DNA of 64,000 nucleotides from Pseudomonas sp. MRSN 12121 (GCF_000931465.1 NZ_CP010892.1:6595388-6659387); one strand, 5' to 3'. Shown: positions 9,475-19,810, counted from the stretch's first letter. The notes: a model not told the origin generated them from the sequence alone. A program made the numbers and translations.

Positions 9475-9684
9475 GGCGAATAGCGTTCGGCTCCCCGCGT
9501 ATAGAGAATTACTTAATAGAACGCACGGCAGTAACTTCGAGACACATATGTTTCAACGCAAGTTAAGTGCCATTGAAGAGTTCAAACTTTCGACAATGCG
9601 TGACATATAACCTACCGATATTTATTCAATTAAATAAATACCGATGGGCTATATGGGAAGTTATAACGAAAGAATCCCGAGCAC
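9475..9684. other. AT-rich intergenic segment with a small palindrome
   Basis: Between chaC and the ferredoxin reductase gene, both on the minus strand. The stretch 9540-9680 is far more AT-rich than its surroundings and holds TATTTATT-CAATT-AAATAAATA at about 9619-9640. It probably contains the chaC promoter and perhaps the end of the ubiD transcript. No gene seen. Confidence 0.5.
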
Positions 9685-10653
9685 TCAGGACCTGGGGGCA
9701 TAGGCAAAAACATCCGCGCGCATCTGGTGCGCGTCCATGCCTGCCTCGACCAGCGCATCCAGCGTGGCGTAGATCATCGCCGGCGAACCACTGGCGTAGA
9801 CGTGCACGGTCGACAGGTCGGCGATGTCCTCGCTCACCGCTTCGTGCAACAGGCCGCAGCGGCCCTCCCAGCCACAGAGATCGCTGACCACCTGGTGCAG
9901 GAACAGGTTGGGCAGCGTCTGCCATTCGTCCCAATGCTCGATCCGGTAGAAATCCTCCGGCCGGCGCACGCCCCAGTACAGGTGCACCGGGTATTTGAAG
10001 CCCTTGGCGCGGCAATGCTCGATCAGGCTGTGCATCTGCGCCATGCCGGTACCGGCGGCAATCAGCACCAGCGGCCCTTCGGGCAGCTCGGCCAGGTGGG
10101 TATCGCCAAAAGGCAGTTCGACGCGCACGTTGCCGTTGCGCTGCAACTGCTCGATCAGGCTTTGTGCACTGCTTTCGCGCACCAGTACATGCAATTCCAG
10201 CTCGCGCCCGGAATGCGGTGCCGAGGCCAGGGAAAACGCCGATTTCTCGCCGTTCTCGCGCTCGAGCATCAGGTACTGGCCAGCGTGGTAGCGCGGCGGC
10301 TTGCCGGCGGGCGCCCGCAGCCGGACCCGCCAGACATCGCCGCCGACTTCCAGACACTCGGTGACCTGACACGACATACTGCGCACCGGCAGCTCTCCCA
10401 GCGCAAGGACGCCATCCCACAGCACGATGCAGTCTTCCAGCGGCTCTGCAATGCAAGTGTAGAACTCGCCGTGGTCGCGCACTTCGCCGGCCTGCAGGAC
10501 GCTGCCCTCTACCAGCAAGGCGCAGCACACATGACAGTTGCCATTGCGACAGCTTTGCGGGCACTCATGGCCCAGGCGCCGCGCCGCATCGAGAATCCGC
10601 TCGCCGGGCAGCGTCTCAAGCACCGCTCCGGAGGGCTGCAAGGTTACACGCAT
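9685..10653 (-). CDS. 2Fe-2S ferredoxin/FAD/NAD(P) oxidoreductase (CDP-6-deoxy-glucoseen reductase-like)
   Basis: 322 residues. A plant-type ferredoxin domain comes first, with the Cys pattern SCRNGNCHVC (CX4CX2C) at about 34-43 and a fourth Cys in FYTC near 66. An FAD-binding barrel (YHAGQYLML, then SAFSLASAP) and an NAD-binding domain (LVLIAAGTGMAQ) follow. This is the layout of the AscD/RfbI and phenol-hydroxylase reductase family; electrons pass from NAD(P)H through FAD to the iron-sulfur centre. ATG at 10653 overlaps the ubiD stop by one base (TGATG), so it is co-translated with ubiD. The partner oxygenase or acceptor is unknown. Confidence 0.9.
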   Translation of the reverse strand: MRVTLQPSGAVLETLPGERILDAARRLGHECPQSCRNGNCHVCCALLVEGSVLQAGEVRDHGEFYTCIAEPLEDCIVLWDGVLALGELPVRSMSCQVTECLEVGGDVWRVRLRAPAGKPPRYHAGQYLMLERENGEKSAFSLASAPHSGRELELHVLVRESSAQSLIEQLQRNGNVRVELPFGDTHLAELPEGPLVLIAAGTGMAQMHSLIEHCRAKGFKYPVHLYWGVRRPEDFYRIEHWDEWQTLPNLFLHQVVSDLCGWEGRCGLLHEAVSEDIADLSTVHVYASGSPAMIYATLDALVEAGMDAHQMRADVFAYAPRS

Positions 10654-12119
10654 CAATCTATTCCTAACTGATTCCAGATGGCATCGATCCGGCGGGTCAC
10701 CGCCTCATCCTTGACGATTACCCGGCCCCACTCGCGGGTGGTTTCACCGGGCCATTTGTGCGTGGCATCGAGCCCCATCTTCGACCCCAGGCCGGAAACC
10801 GGCGAGGCGAAGTCGAGGTAGTCGATCGGCGTGTTGTCGATCATCACCGTGTCGCGCTTGGGGTCCATGCGCGTGGTGATGGCCCAGATCACGTCGTTCC
10901 AGTCGCGTGCGTTGACATCGTCGTCGGTGACAATAACGAACTTGGTGTACATGAACTGTCGCAAAAACGACCAGACACCCAGCATCACCCGCTTGGCGTG
11001 GCCGGGATACTGCTTCTTCATGGTCACCACCGCCATGCGGTACGAGCAGCCTTCGGGCGGCAGGTAGAAGTCGGTGATTTCCGGGAACTGCTTCTGCAGG
11101 ATCGGTACGAACACTTCGTTCAGCGCCACGCCGAGAATCGCCGGCTCATCCGGCGGGCGTCCGGTATAGGTGCTGTGGTAGATCGGCTTCTGCCGGTGGG
11201 TGATGCGCTCGACCGTGAACACCGGGAAGCTGTCGACTTCGTTGTAGTAGCCGGTGTGGTCGCCGTACGGGCCTTCGTCGGCCATCTCGCCCGGATGGAT
11301 CACCCCTTCCAGGATGATCTCCGCGGTGGCCGGCACCTGCAGGTCGTTGCCACGGCACTTCACCAGCTCGGTGCGGTTGCCCCGCAGCAGGCCGGCGAAG
11401 GCGTATTCGGACAGGCTGTCCGGCACCGGGGTGACCGCGCCGAGAATGGTCGCCGGGTCGGCGCCGAGGGCCACGGAGACCGGGAACGGCTGGCCCGGGT
11501 GCTTCTCGCACCATTCGCGGTAATCCAGCGCGCCGCCGCGATGGCTCAGCCAGCGCATGATCACCTTGTTGCGACCGATCACCTGCTGGCGGTAGATGCC
11601 GAGGTTCTGCCGATCCTTGTTCGGGCCCTTGGTGACGGTCAGGCCCCAGGTGATCAGCGGCCCGACGTCGCCTGGCCAGCAGGTCTGCACCGGCAGCCGC
11701 GACAGGTCGACGTCATCGCCTTCGATGACCACTTCCTGGCAGATCGCGTCCTTGACCACCTTGGGCGCCATGGCAATGATCTTGCGAAAGATCGGCAGCT
11801 TGGACCAGGCGTCCTTCAGGCCCTTGGGCGGCTCGGGCTCCTTGAGAAACGCCAGCAGCTTGCCGATTTCCCGCAGCTCGCTGACGGCTTCGGCGCCCAT
11901 GCCCAGCGCTACCCGCTCCGGGGTGCCGAACAGGTTGCCCAGCACCGGGATGTCGTAGCCGGTAGGCTTTTCAAACAGCAGGGCCGGGCCTTTGGCGCGC
12001 AAGGTGCGATCGCAGACCTCGGTCATTTCCAGCACTGGGGACACCGGAACCTGGATGCGCTTGAGTTCGCCGCGCTGTTCCAGGCCGCTGATAAAGTCGC
12101 GCAAGTCGCGATACTGCAT
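10653..12119 (-). CDS. ubiD: 4-hydroxy-3-polyprenylbenzoate decarboxylase UbiD
   Basis: 488 residues, the usual length. UbiD removes the carboxyl group of the polyprenylated ring in ubiquinone synthesis using prenylated FMN supplied by UbiX. The N-terminal YRDLRDFISGLEQRGEL, the central HRGGALDYREW and the EMADEGPYGDHTGYYN loop are family hallmarks, the last carrying the catalytic Glu-Arg-Glu neighbourhood. It is the first gene of a two-gene minus-strand unit with the ferredoxin reductase. rho lies upstream on the same strand, separated by a terminator. Confidence 0.96.
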   Translation of the reverse strand: MQYRDLRDFISGLEQRGELKRIQVPVSPVLEMTEVCDRTLRAKGPALLFEKPTGYDIPVLGNLFGTPERVALGMGAEAVSELREIGKLLAFLKEPEPPKGLKDAWSKLPIFRKIIAMAPKVVKDAICQEVVIEGDDVDLSRLPVQTCWPGDVGPLITWGLTVTKGPNKDRQNLGIYRQQVIGRNKVIMRWLSHRGGALDYREWCEKHPGQPFPVSVALGADPATILGAVTPVPDSLSEYAFAGLLRGNRTELVKCRGNDLQVPATAEIILEGVIHPGEMADEGPYGDHTGYYNEVDSFPVFTVERITHRQKPIYHSTYTGRPPDEPAILGVALNEVFVPILQKQFPEITDFYLPPEGCSYRMAVVTMKKQYPGHAKRVMLGVWSFLRQFMYTKFVIVTDDDVNARDWNDVIWAITTRMDPKRDTVMIDNTPIDYLDFASPVSGLGSKMGLDATHKWPGETTREWGRVIVKDEAVTRRIDAIWNQLGID

Positions 12120-12218
12120 GCGTGAGCCTCGTTTTGGCCGTGGCGTTCGGGGCTGGCAGTTTAGCGCCGAACCCGACTGTTCAGAACAGTGAACTGCCGT
12201 TCATCGATAATTCAGATA

Positions 12219-12248
12219 GCAAAAAGCCGGGTTTCCCCGGCCTTTGCG
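12219..12248 (-). terminator. Intrinsic terminator of rho
   Basis: Read on the minus strand: GGCCGGGGAAACCCGGCTTT with further T residues, a GC-rich hairpin and a T run, 13 bases after the rho stop. Confidence 0.85.
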
Positions 12249-12260
12249 GTCCCGCTCGAC

Positions 12261-13520
<1,260 letters not shown>

Positions 13521-13716
13521 ATAGGAATGACGTAATCATTTATGGAGGGGGGAAATTAAGCTTTTGGCTTAATGAGGCCGCGCCGCGGAGAAGGCGACAG
13601 GATCGCGTACTTATTCGAAAAGGAGAGCGTCGGCGACGGCTTGCAGGGGGCAGAGGAGAAACCAGTGCGGGGCCGAATGTAACACCTGATTTTCTGAGCG
13701 TCTAGCCCTGAATAAT

Positions 13717-13748
13717 GAAAAAGCCCCGCTATTTACGGGGCTTTTTTG
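13717..13748 (-). terminator. Intrinsic terminator of trxA
   Basis: AAAGCCCCGCTATTTACGGGG followed by CTTTTTT: perfect stem with A/T runs on both sides, so it could work on both strands. It lies 20 bases after the trxA stop and separates it from rho. Confidence 0.88.
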
Positions 13749-13767
13749 ATGCCATTTACAACGACGA

Positions 13768-14097
13768 TCAGATGTTGGCGTCGAGGAAAGCAGCCAGCTG
13801 CGACTTGGACAGAGCGCCGACCTTGGTCGCTTCAACATTGCCGTTCTTGAACAGCATCAACGTAGGGATACCACGCACGCCATGCTTGGCCGGGGTTTCC
13901 TGGTTTTCGTCGATGTTCAGCTTGGCAACGGTCAGCTTGCCTTTGTAGGTTTCAGCGATTTCGTCCAGGACCGGAGCGATCATCTTGCATGGGCCGCACC
14001 ACTCAGCCCAGTAGTCGACCAGTACAGCGCCTTCGGCCTTGAGTACGTCAGTCTCGAAGCTAGCGTCGCTAACGTGTTTGATAAGATCGCTGCTCAT
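13768..14097 (-). CDS. trxA: Thioredoxin TrxA
   Basis: 109 residues, one thioredoxin fold with the active site WCGPC at 33-37 and the cis-proline loop RGIPTLMLF. It keeps cytoplasmic protein dithiols reduced at the expense of NADPH via thioredoxin reductase. Length and sequence are those of the main housekeeping thioredoxin. Preceded by GGAGAC as ribosome site. Followed by its own terminator; the conserved trxA-rho order is kept. Confidence 0.97.
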   Translation of the reverse strand: MSSDLIKHVSDASFETDVLKAEGAVLVDYWAEWCGPCKMIAPVLDEIAETYKGKLTVAKLNIDENQETPAKHGVRGIPTLMLFKNGNVEATKVGALSKSQLAAFLDANI

Positions 14098-14223
14098 GGA
14101 AGTCTCCAGGTTGTAAGCAAAAAAACGTGGCCCATCATAGCCGCCCTTCCCGCGTTCAGGAAGCCGGAGTTGATTGACTCTCGCTATGGTGCCCGATGAG
14201 TTTGGGTATAGCCCAATTCACCG

Positions 14224-14922
14224 CTACACAGGCGTGACGAAGGCGATTCCGGTGCGCAGGGCCGCGCCGCGCACATGCTCCTGCATGGCTTTCTGGGCCG
14301 GCCCCGAGGCATGCCGGGCCAGTCCGCGAAGGATCTTGCGGTGTTCCTGCCAGGTTTCCATGGCCCGCTCGGGCCGGATGAACGGTAGTTTCTGGCTCTC
14401 TAGGAAGATCTCTGCGCTGGTGCTGAGAATGCTCGACATCGCCTGGTTGCCGCTGGCCAGCAGGATCTTCTGGTGAAACTCGAAGTCCAGCCGGGCCGCC
14501 GCCTCGAAATCCGCCGCCCGCAACTCGGCACGCATTGCCTCGACATTATCCTGCAAGGCATCCAGTTCGTCGGCGGTCAGGGTCACGGCCGCCAGGCCGG
14601 CGGCGAAGCCTTCCAGGGCGTAGCGCAGCTGGAAGATGTCCGCCGGCGAGGCCTGGGCCGCGAACGGCCAGCTCAACCCGACGCCGTTGACCGGCGCTTG
14701 CGCCGTCTGCACAAAGACCCCCTTGCCCGGCTGCACGCTGATCACCCCCAGGGCGCTCAACGATGACAGCGCCTCGCGCAACGAAGCCCGGCTGACCCCC
14801 AGTTGCACGGCCAGATCGCGCTGCGAGGGCAACGCATCGCCCGGGCCGAAACCGCGCTCGCTGATCAATTGGCGAATGCCTTGCAACGCCACTTCGGGTA
14901 CGGCGCGGGAGATCGAGTTCAT
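14224..14922 (-). CDS. GntR-family transcriptional regulator with FCD domain
   Basis: 232 residues. Winged helix-turn-helix at about 10-75 (PSQRDLAVQLGVSRASLREAL, then GVISVQPGKGVFV) followed by an all-helical FCD ligand domain with the RYALEGFAAGLAA and FHQKILLASGN segments. FCD regulators usually bind carboxylic or amino acids through a metal site. It is divergent from the amino-acid ABC operon that starts at 15177, sharing a 254-base control region, so control of that transporter is the likely role. Ligand unknown. Confidence 0.9.
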   Translation of the reverse strand: MNSISRAVPEVALQGIRQLISERGFGPGDALPSQRDLAVQLGVSRASLREALSSLSALGVISVQPGKGVFVQTAQAPVNGVGLSWPFAAQASPADIFQLRYALEGFAAGLAAVTLTADELDALQDNVEAMRAELRAADFEAAARLDFEFHQKILLASGNQAMSSILSTSAEIFLESQKLPFIRPERAMETWQEHRKILRGLARHASGPAQKAMQEHVRGAALRTGIAFVTPV

Positions 14923-15050
14923 AGGGTTCAGGTTGGCCGGTCCAGGAAAAACCTAGTTGTAAAGCTATTCGCCAGGGCCGGCAAGTCGTGCCCCAAGGGG
15001 GTTCGGGTGCACGGCCGGACGCTCGATAAAGGGGCGGCAAAGCTGCCCAC

Positions 15051-15074
15051 TGTTCAGACCAGTAAGACCGAACA
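15051..15074. promoter_or_regulatory. Candidate operator, inverted repeat TGTTC-N14-GAACA
   Basis: In the divergent region between the GntR/FCD gene and the ABC operon there is TGTTC at 15051-15055 and GAACA at 15070-15074, with AGACC repeated in between. GntR/FCD operators are short dyads of about this size. Visual observation only. Confidence 0.3.
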
Positions 15075-15176
15075 AAACCAGCAAACTCCAGCGCTCCAGG
15101 GCCTTTTCCGGCGTTTGGCACGGGCTGTGCTGTGTGCCAGCGCAGAAATCACTCCCCGTGAATCCGGAGATTTGCC

Positions 15177-15962
15177 ATGACCAAGCGTTTCAGCGCCCTG
15201 CTCTCTGCCCTGTTTGCCAGCCTGATGCTGGGCCAGGCGCCCGCCCATGCCAGCGGCCTGGACGACATCGTCGCCCGTGGCGCTCTCAAGGTCGCCGTGC
15301 CCCAGGACTTCCCACCGTTCGGCTCGGTGGGCCCGGACATGCAACCCCGCGGCCTGGATATCGACACCGCGAAACTGCTGGCCGAGCGGCTCAAGGTCAA
15401 GCTCGAGCTGACTCCGGTCAACAGCACCAACCGCATTCCGTTCCTGACCACCGGCAAGGTCGACCTGGTGATCTCCAGCCTCGGCAAGAACCCCGAGCGC
15501 GAGAAGGTCATCGACTTCTCCCAGGCCTACGCGCCCTTCTACCTGGCGGTGTTCGGCCCGCCCGAGGCGCCTGTCGCCAGCCTCGACGACCTCAAGGGCA
15601 AGACCATCAGCGTCACCCGCGGCGCCATCGAAGACATCGAGCTGACCGCCGTCGCCCCGCAGGGCGTGACCATCAAGCGCTTCGAGGACAACAACTCGAC
15701 CATCGCCGCCTACCTGGCCGGCCAGGTCGACCTGATCGCCAGCGGCAACGTGGTGATGGTCGCCATCAGCGAGCGCAATCCGAAGCGCATCCCGGCGATG
15801 AAGGTCAAGCTCAAGGACTCCCCGGTCTACGTCGGCGTCAACAAGAACCAGCCCGAGCTGCTCGCCCAGGTCAATCGGATCCTGACCGACGCCAAGGCCG
15901 ACGGCAGCCTGGATAAGAACGCCCAGCTGTGGCTCAAGCAGCCGCTGCCGGCCGGCCTCTGA
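15177..15962 (+). CDS. Polar amino-acid ABC transporter, periplasmic binding protein
   Basis: 261 residues. Signal peptide at 1-25 with cleavage after AHA. The mature chain begins with GLDDIVARGALKVAVPQDFP, and carries LDIDTAKLLAERLKVKLELTPV and GKVDLVISSLGKNPEREKVI, all typical of cluster 3 (SBP_bac_3) amino-acid receptors. The Arg and Asp that bind the amino-acid head group are present in family positions (ISSLGKNPER, LAGQVDLIASG). First gene of a four-gene transporter operon; GGAG site before the ATG. Substrate not predictable by eye. Confidence 0.93.
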   Translation: MTKRFSALLSALFASLMLGQAPAHASGLDDIVARGALKVAVPQDFPPFGSVGPDMQPRGLDIDTAKLLAERLKVKLELTPVNSTNRIPFLTTGKVDLVISSLGKNPEREKVIDFSQAYAPFYLAVFGPPEAPVASLDDLKGKTISVTRGAIEDIELTAVAPQGVTIKRFEDNNSTIAAYLAGQVDLIASGNVVMVAISERNPKRIPAMKVKLKDSPVYVGVNKNQPELLAQVNRILTDAKADGSLDKNAQLWLKQPLPAGL

Positions 15963-15983
15963 TCGCGTTCACGGAGGCTCGCC

Positions 15984-16652
15984 ATGGCTTATCAGTTCGA
16001 CTTTCTGCCGGTGCTGGAAAACACCGGCCTGCTGCTGCGCGGAGCCCTGTTCACCCTTGAGCTGACCGCCATCGGCGCCGTGCTCGGCGTCGGCGTGGGG
16101 ATCATCGGCGCGCTAGTGCGGGCCTGGAAGATCCAGCCCTTCTCGGCCCTCTTCGGCGTCTATGTCGAACTGATCCGCAACACCCCGTTCCTGGTCCAGC
16201 TGTTCTTCATCTTCTTCGGCCTGCCTTCGCTGGGGCTGCAGATTTCCGAATGGCAGGCCGCAGTGCTGGCAATGGTGATCAACCTGGGCGCCTATTCCAC
16301 GGAAATCATCCGCGCCGGCATCCAGGCCATCCCGCGCGGCCAGCTGGAAGCGGCCGCGGCCCTGGCGATGACGCGCCTGGAAGCCTTCCGCCACGTGGTG
16401 CTGCTACCGGCCCTGAGCAAGGTCTGGCCGGCCCTGAGCAGCCAGATCATCATCGTCATGCTCGGATCGGCGGTGTGTTCGCAGATCGCCACGGAGGAGC
16501 TGAGTTTCGCCGCCAACTTCATTCAGTCGCGCAACTTCCGCGCCTTTGAAACCTACGCCCTGACCACGCTGATCTACCTGTGCATGGCCCTGCTGATCCG
16601 GCAGTTGCTGAATTGGCTCGGGCGCCGCTATATCGCGAGGAACAGCCAATGA
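15984..16652 (+). CDS. Amino-acid ABC transporter permease 1
   Basis: 222 residues with five membrane helices and the HisM/GlnP-type EAA loop (EAAAALAMTRLEAFRHVVLP near residue 112), where the ATPase docks. The N-terminal YVELIRNTPFLVQLFFIFFG is the conserved motif of polar amino-acid permeases. Stop overlaps the next permease start (ATGA), so translation is coupled. Forms a heterodimer with permease 2. Confidence 0.93.
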   Translation: MAYQFDFLPVLENTGLLLRGALFTLELTAIGAVLGVGVGIIGALVRAWKIQPFSALFGVYVELIRNTPFLVQLFFIFFGLPSLGLQISEWQAAVLAMVINLGAYSTEIIRAGIQAIPRGQLEAAAALAMTRLEAFRHVVLLPALSKVWPALSSQIIIVMLGSAVCSQIATEELSFAANFIQSRNFRAFETYALTTLIYLCMALLIRQLLNWLGRRYIARNSQ

Positions 16653-17299
16653 GCGATTTCAGTTTCTGGGACATCCTGCGCAACCTGCTGGCCGGCCTGC
16701 AATGGACGCTGGTGCTGTCGCTGGTGGCCTTTGTCGGCGGCGGCCTGATCGGCCTGCTGGTCATGACCCTGCGCATTTCCAGGAAGGCTTTCCCCCGCCA
16801 GTTCGCCCGCCTTTATATAGAGCTGTTCCAGGGCACGCCGTTATTGATGCAACTGTTCCTGGTGTTCTTCGGTGTCGCCCTGCTGGGGGTCGATATCTCG
16901 CCCTGGCTGGCGGCGGCCATTGCTTTGACCCTGTTCACCAGCGCTTACCTGGCGGAGATCTGGCGCGGTTGCGTCGAGTCGATCCCCCACGGCCAGTGGG
17001 AGGCCTCCTCCAGCCTGGCGCTCACCCCCTATGAACAACTGCGCCATGTGATCCTGCCGCAAGCGCTGCGCATCGCCGTGGCGCCTACCGTGGGTTTCTC
17101 GGTGCAGGTGGTCAAGGGCACCGCCGTGACCTCGATCATCGGCTTCACCGAACTGACCAAGACCGGCGGCATGCTCGCCAACGCCACCTTCGAACCCTTC
17201 ATGGTCTACGGCCTGGTGGCGCTCGGTTACTTCCTGCTGTGCTACCCCCTGTCCCTCAGTGCGCGCTACCTGGAAAGGAGACTGCATGCCTCTGCTTAG
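16649..17299 (+). CDS. Amino-acid ABC transporter permease 2
   Basis: 216 residues, five membrane helices, YIELFQGTPLLMQLFLVFFG motif and an EAA-type loop (EASSSLALTPYEQLRHVILP). Paralogous to the preceding permease. ATG at 16649 chosen because it overlaps the upstream stop in ATGA; the longer in-frame extension only reads through permease 1. The 3' end overlaps the ATPase gene by 14 bases. Confidence 0.92.
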   Translation: MSDFSFWDILRNLLAGLQWTLVLSLVAFVGGGLIGLLVMTLRISRKAFPRQFARLYIELFQGTPLLMQLFLVFFGVALLGVDISPWLAAAIALTLFTSAYLAEIWRGCVESIPHGQWEASSSLALTPYEQLRHVILPQALRIAVAPTVGFSVQVVKGTAVTSIIGFTELTKTGGMLANATFEPFMVYGLVALGYFLLCYPLSLSARYLERRLHASA

Positions 17300-18020
17300 A
17301 ATTTCCGCCCTGCATAAATATTACGGCGACCACCATGTGCTCAAGGGCATCGACCTCAGCATCGAGGAAGGCCAGGTGGTGGCGATCATCGGCCGCAGCG
17401 GCTCGGGCAAAAGCACCTTGCTGCGTACCCTCAACGGCCTGGAGTCGATCAACGACGGGGTCATCGAAGTCGACGGCGAATACCTCGACGCTGCCCGCGC
17501 CGACCTGCGCAGCCTGCGGCAGAAGGTCGGCATGGTGTTCCAGCAGTTCAACCTGTTCCCGCACCTGACCGTCGGCGAGAACGTCATGCTGGCTCCGCAG
17601 GTGGTGCAGAAGGTGCCCAAGGCCAGAGCCGCCGAGCTGGCGCGGGAAATGCTCCGGCGGGTTGGCCTGGAAGAGAAGTTCGACGCCTTCCCCGATCGCC
17701 TGTCCGGCGGCCAGCAGCAGCGGGTGGCGATTGCCCGGGCGCTGGCCATGTCGCCGAAGGTGCTGCTGTGCGACGAAATCACCTCGGCCCTGGACCCGGA
17801 GCTGGTCAACGAAGTGCTGAGCGTGGTGCGCCAGCTGGCCAAGGACGGCATGACCCTGATCATGGTGACCCACGAAATGCGCTTTGCCCGGGAAGTGGGG
17901 GACAAGCTGGTGTTCATGCACCAGGGCAAAGTGCATGAAACCGGCGACCCGAAAGTGCTGTTCGCTCATCCGCAGACAGCGGAACTGGCGAATTTCATTG
18001 GCAGCGTCGAGAACGCTTGA
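17286..18020 (+). CDS. Amino-acid ABC transporter ATP-binding protein
   Basis: 244 residues. Walker A GRSGSGKST near residue 36, Q-loop MVFQQFNLFPH, signature LSGGQQQRVAIARALA and Walker B LLCDEITSALDPE, with the D-loop and switch His in MVTHEM. The GlnQ/HisP class that drives polar amino-acid uptake. Walker B is followed by Ile where most relatives have Pro (DEPTSALDP); the catalytic Glu is intact. ATG with AAAGGAG upstream, lying inside the permease 2 gene. Last gene of the operon. Confidence 0.95.
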   Translation: MPLLRISALHKYYGDHHVLKGIDLSIEEGQVVAIIGRSGSGKSTLLRTLNGLESINDGVIEVDGEYLDAARADLRSLRQKVGMVFQQFNLFPHLTVGENVMLAPQVVQKVPKARAAELAREMLRRVGLEEKFDAFPDRLSGGQQQRVAIARALAMSPKVLLCDEITSALDPELVNEVLSVVRQLAKDGMTLIMVTHEMRFAREVGDKLVFMHQGKVHETGDPKVLFAHPQTAELANFIGSVENA

Positions 18021-18128
18021 CCCTGCAGCCACTGCCGCCAATCGCGCCATGCCCCCGCGGGACCAGCACGGCAACGCCTGGCTTATAGCCTGCCGTAGCG
18101 ACCGCGGCGGCCGGCTGCGCGAGGTTTC

Positions 18129-18147
18129 ATGCGTTGAATCAACGCAT
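18129..18147. promoter_or_regulatory. Perfect 19-base palindrome upstream of ppx
   Basis: ATGCGTTGA-A-TCAACGCAT, 9-1-9 with no mismatch, 73 bases before the ppx start and 108 bases after the transporter operon. There is no T run, so it is not a terminator; a protein-binding dyad is more likely. Which regulator would bind is unknown. Confidence 0.4.
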
Positions 18148-18219
18148 TGGACACTGCGCGTTGGCGCGAGCGATTGATCGTGGCAGGATGGCAAGGTTAT
18201 CGACCGAGACCCCCAAACC

Positions 18220-19722
18220 ATGCCGCAATCCCAAGCCAAGAATCTGTCCCTGATCGCCGCCATCGACCTGGGCTCCAACAGCTTTCACATGGTCGTGGCC
18301 AAGGCTCACCATAATGAAATCCGCATTCTCGAGCGGCTCGGTGAAAAGGTTCAGCTGGCCGCCGGCATCGATGAAGACCGTCAACTCAACGAAGAATCCA
18401 TGCAGCGCGGGCTCGATTGCCTGAAGCGCTTCGCCCAGCTGATCAACGGCATGCCCCTGGGGGCTGTGCGCATCGTCGGCACCAACGCCCTGCGCGAGGC
18501 CCGCAACCGTGGCGAGTTCATCCGCCGCGCCGAAGAGATCCTCGGCCACCCGGTGGAGGTCATCTCCGGCCGCGAAGAAGCCCGCCTGATCTACCTGGGC
18601 GTGTCCCACACCCTCGCCGACACCCCGGGCAAGCGCCTGGTTGCCGATATCGGCGGCGGCAGTACCGAATTCATCATCGGCCAGCGCTTCGAGCCACTGT
18701 TGCGCGAGAGCCTGCAGATGGGTTGCGTCAGTTTCACCCAGCGCTATTTCCGCGACGGCAAGATCACCCCGGCGCGCTATGCCCAGGCCTACACCGCGGC
18801 GCGCCTGGAAATCATGAGCATCGAACACGCCCTGCACCGCCTGACCTGGGATGAAGCCATTGGCTCCTCGGGCACCATTCGCGCCATTGGCCTGGCGCTC
18901 AAGGCCGGCGGCCATGGCAGCGGCGAAGTCAACGCCGAGGGCCTGGCCTGGCTCAAGCGCCGGCTGTTCAAGCTGGGCGACGCCGAGAAAATCGACTTCG
19001 AAGGCATCAAGCCGGATCGCCGCGCGATCTTCCCGGCCGGCCTGGCGATTCTCGAAGCGATTTTCGATGCCCTCGAACTGCAGCGCATGGACCACTGCGA
19101 AGGCGCGCTGCGCGAGGGCGTGCTCTACGACCTGCTGGGGCGCCATCACCACGAAGACGTGCGCGAGCGCACCCTGGGCTCGCTGATGGAGCGCTACCAC
19201 GTCGATCAGGAGCAGGCAGTACGGGTCGAGCGCAAGGCGCTCCATGCCTTCGACCAGGTGGCCGAGGACTGGGACCTGCAGGACGGCATCTGGCGCGAAT
19301 TGCTGGGCTGGGCCGCCAAGGTCCATGAAGTGGGCCTGGATATCGCCCACTACCACTACCACAAGCATGGCGCCTACCTGATCGAGCACTCCGACCTGGC
19401 GGGCTTCTCCCGCGAAGACCAGCAAATGCTCGCGCTACTGGTACGCGGCCACCGCCGCAACATTCCCAAGGACAAGTTCGCCGAATTCGGCGAGGAAGGC
19501 CGCAAGCTGATCCGCCTGTGCGTGCTGCTGCGTTTCGCCATCCTGTTCCACCACATCCGTGGCACCCAGGAAATGCCCCAGGTGAAGCTGCACGCCGCCG
19601 GCGACAGCCTGGACGTGATTTTCCCGAAACAATGGCTGGACGATAACCAGCTGACCCAGGCCGACTTCGCCCTGGAAGCGGAATGGCTGACCCGGGTCGG
19701 TATCACCCTCAACGTGCACTGA
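18220..19722 (+). CDS. ppx: Exopolyphosphatase Ppx
   Basis: 500 residues, the normal length. The ASKHA phosphate loops are visible: AIDLGSNSFHMVV near residue 14 and VADIGGGSTEFIIG near 142. The C-terminal half is an HD-like helical domain (YHYHKHGAYLIEHSDLAGFS). It removes terminal phosphate from polyphosphate and probably also hydrolyses pppGpp. It faces ppk1 across a shared terminator, the arrangement conserved in Pseudomonas. Confidence 0.96.
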   Translation: MPQSQAKNLSLIAAIDLGSNSFHMVVAKAHHNEIRILERLGEKVQLAAGIDEDRQLNEESMQRGLDCLKRFAQLINGMPLGAVRIVGTNALREARNRGEFIRRAEEILGHPVEVISGREEARLIYLGVSHTLADTPGKRLVADIGGGSTEFIIGQRFEPLLRESLQMGCVSFTQRYFRDGKITPARYAQAYTAARLEIMSIEHALHRLTWDEAIGSSGTIRAIGLALKAGGHGSGEVNAEGLAWLKRRLFKLGDAEKIDFEGIKPDRRAIFPAGLAILEAIFDALELQRMDHCEGALREGVLYDLLGRHHHEDVRERTLGSLMERYHVDQEQAVRVERKALHAFDQVAEDWDLQDGIWRELLGWAAKVHEVGLDIAHYHYHKHGAYLIEHSDLAGFSREDQQMLALLVRGHRRNIPKDKFAEFGEEGRKLIRLCVLLRFAILFHHIRGTQEMPQVKLHAAGDSLDVIFPKQWLDDNQLTQADFALEAEWLTRVGITLNVH

Positions 19723-19732
19723 TCCCGCGCAC

Positions 19733-19798
19733 AAAAAAGCCGGCTTGCCGGCGATGGCGCCCCGTTGAAGGGACCATCGCCGGCAAGCCGGCTTTTTC
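19733..19798. terminator. Bidirectional terminator between ppx and ppk1
   Basis: A 22-base stem, AAAAAGCCGGCTTGCCGGCG then ATGG and its exact inverse, with A run on the left and T run on the right. It serves both convergent genes. Confidence 0.9.
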
Positions 19799-19810
19799 AT
19801 GGGCGCCGTC

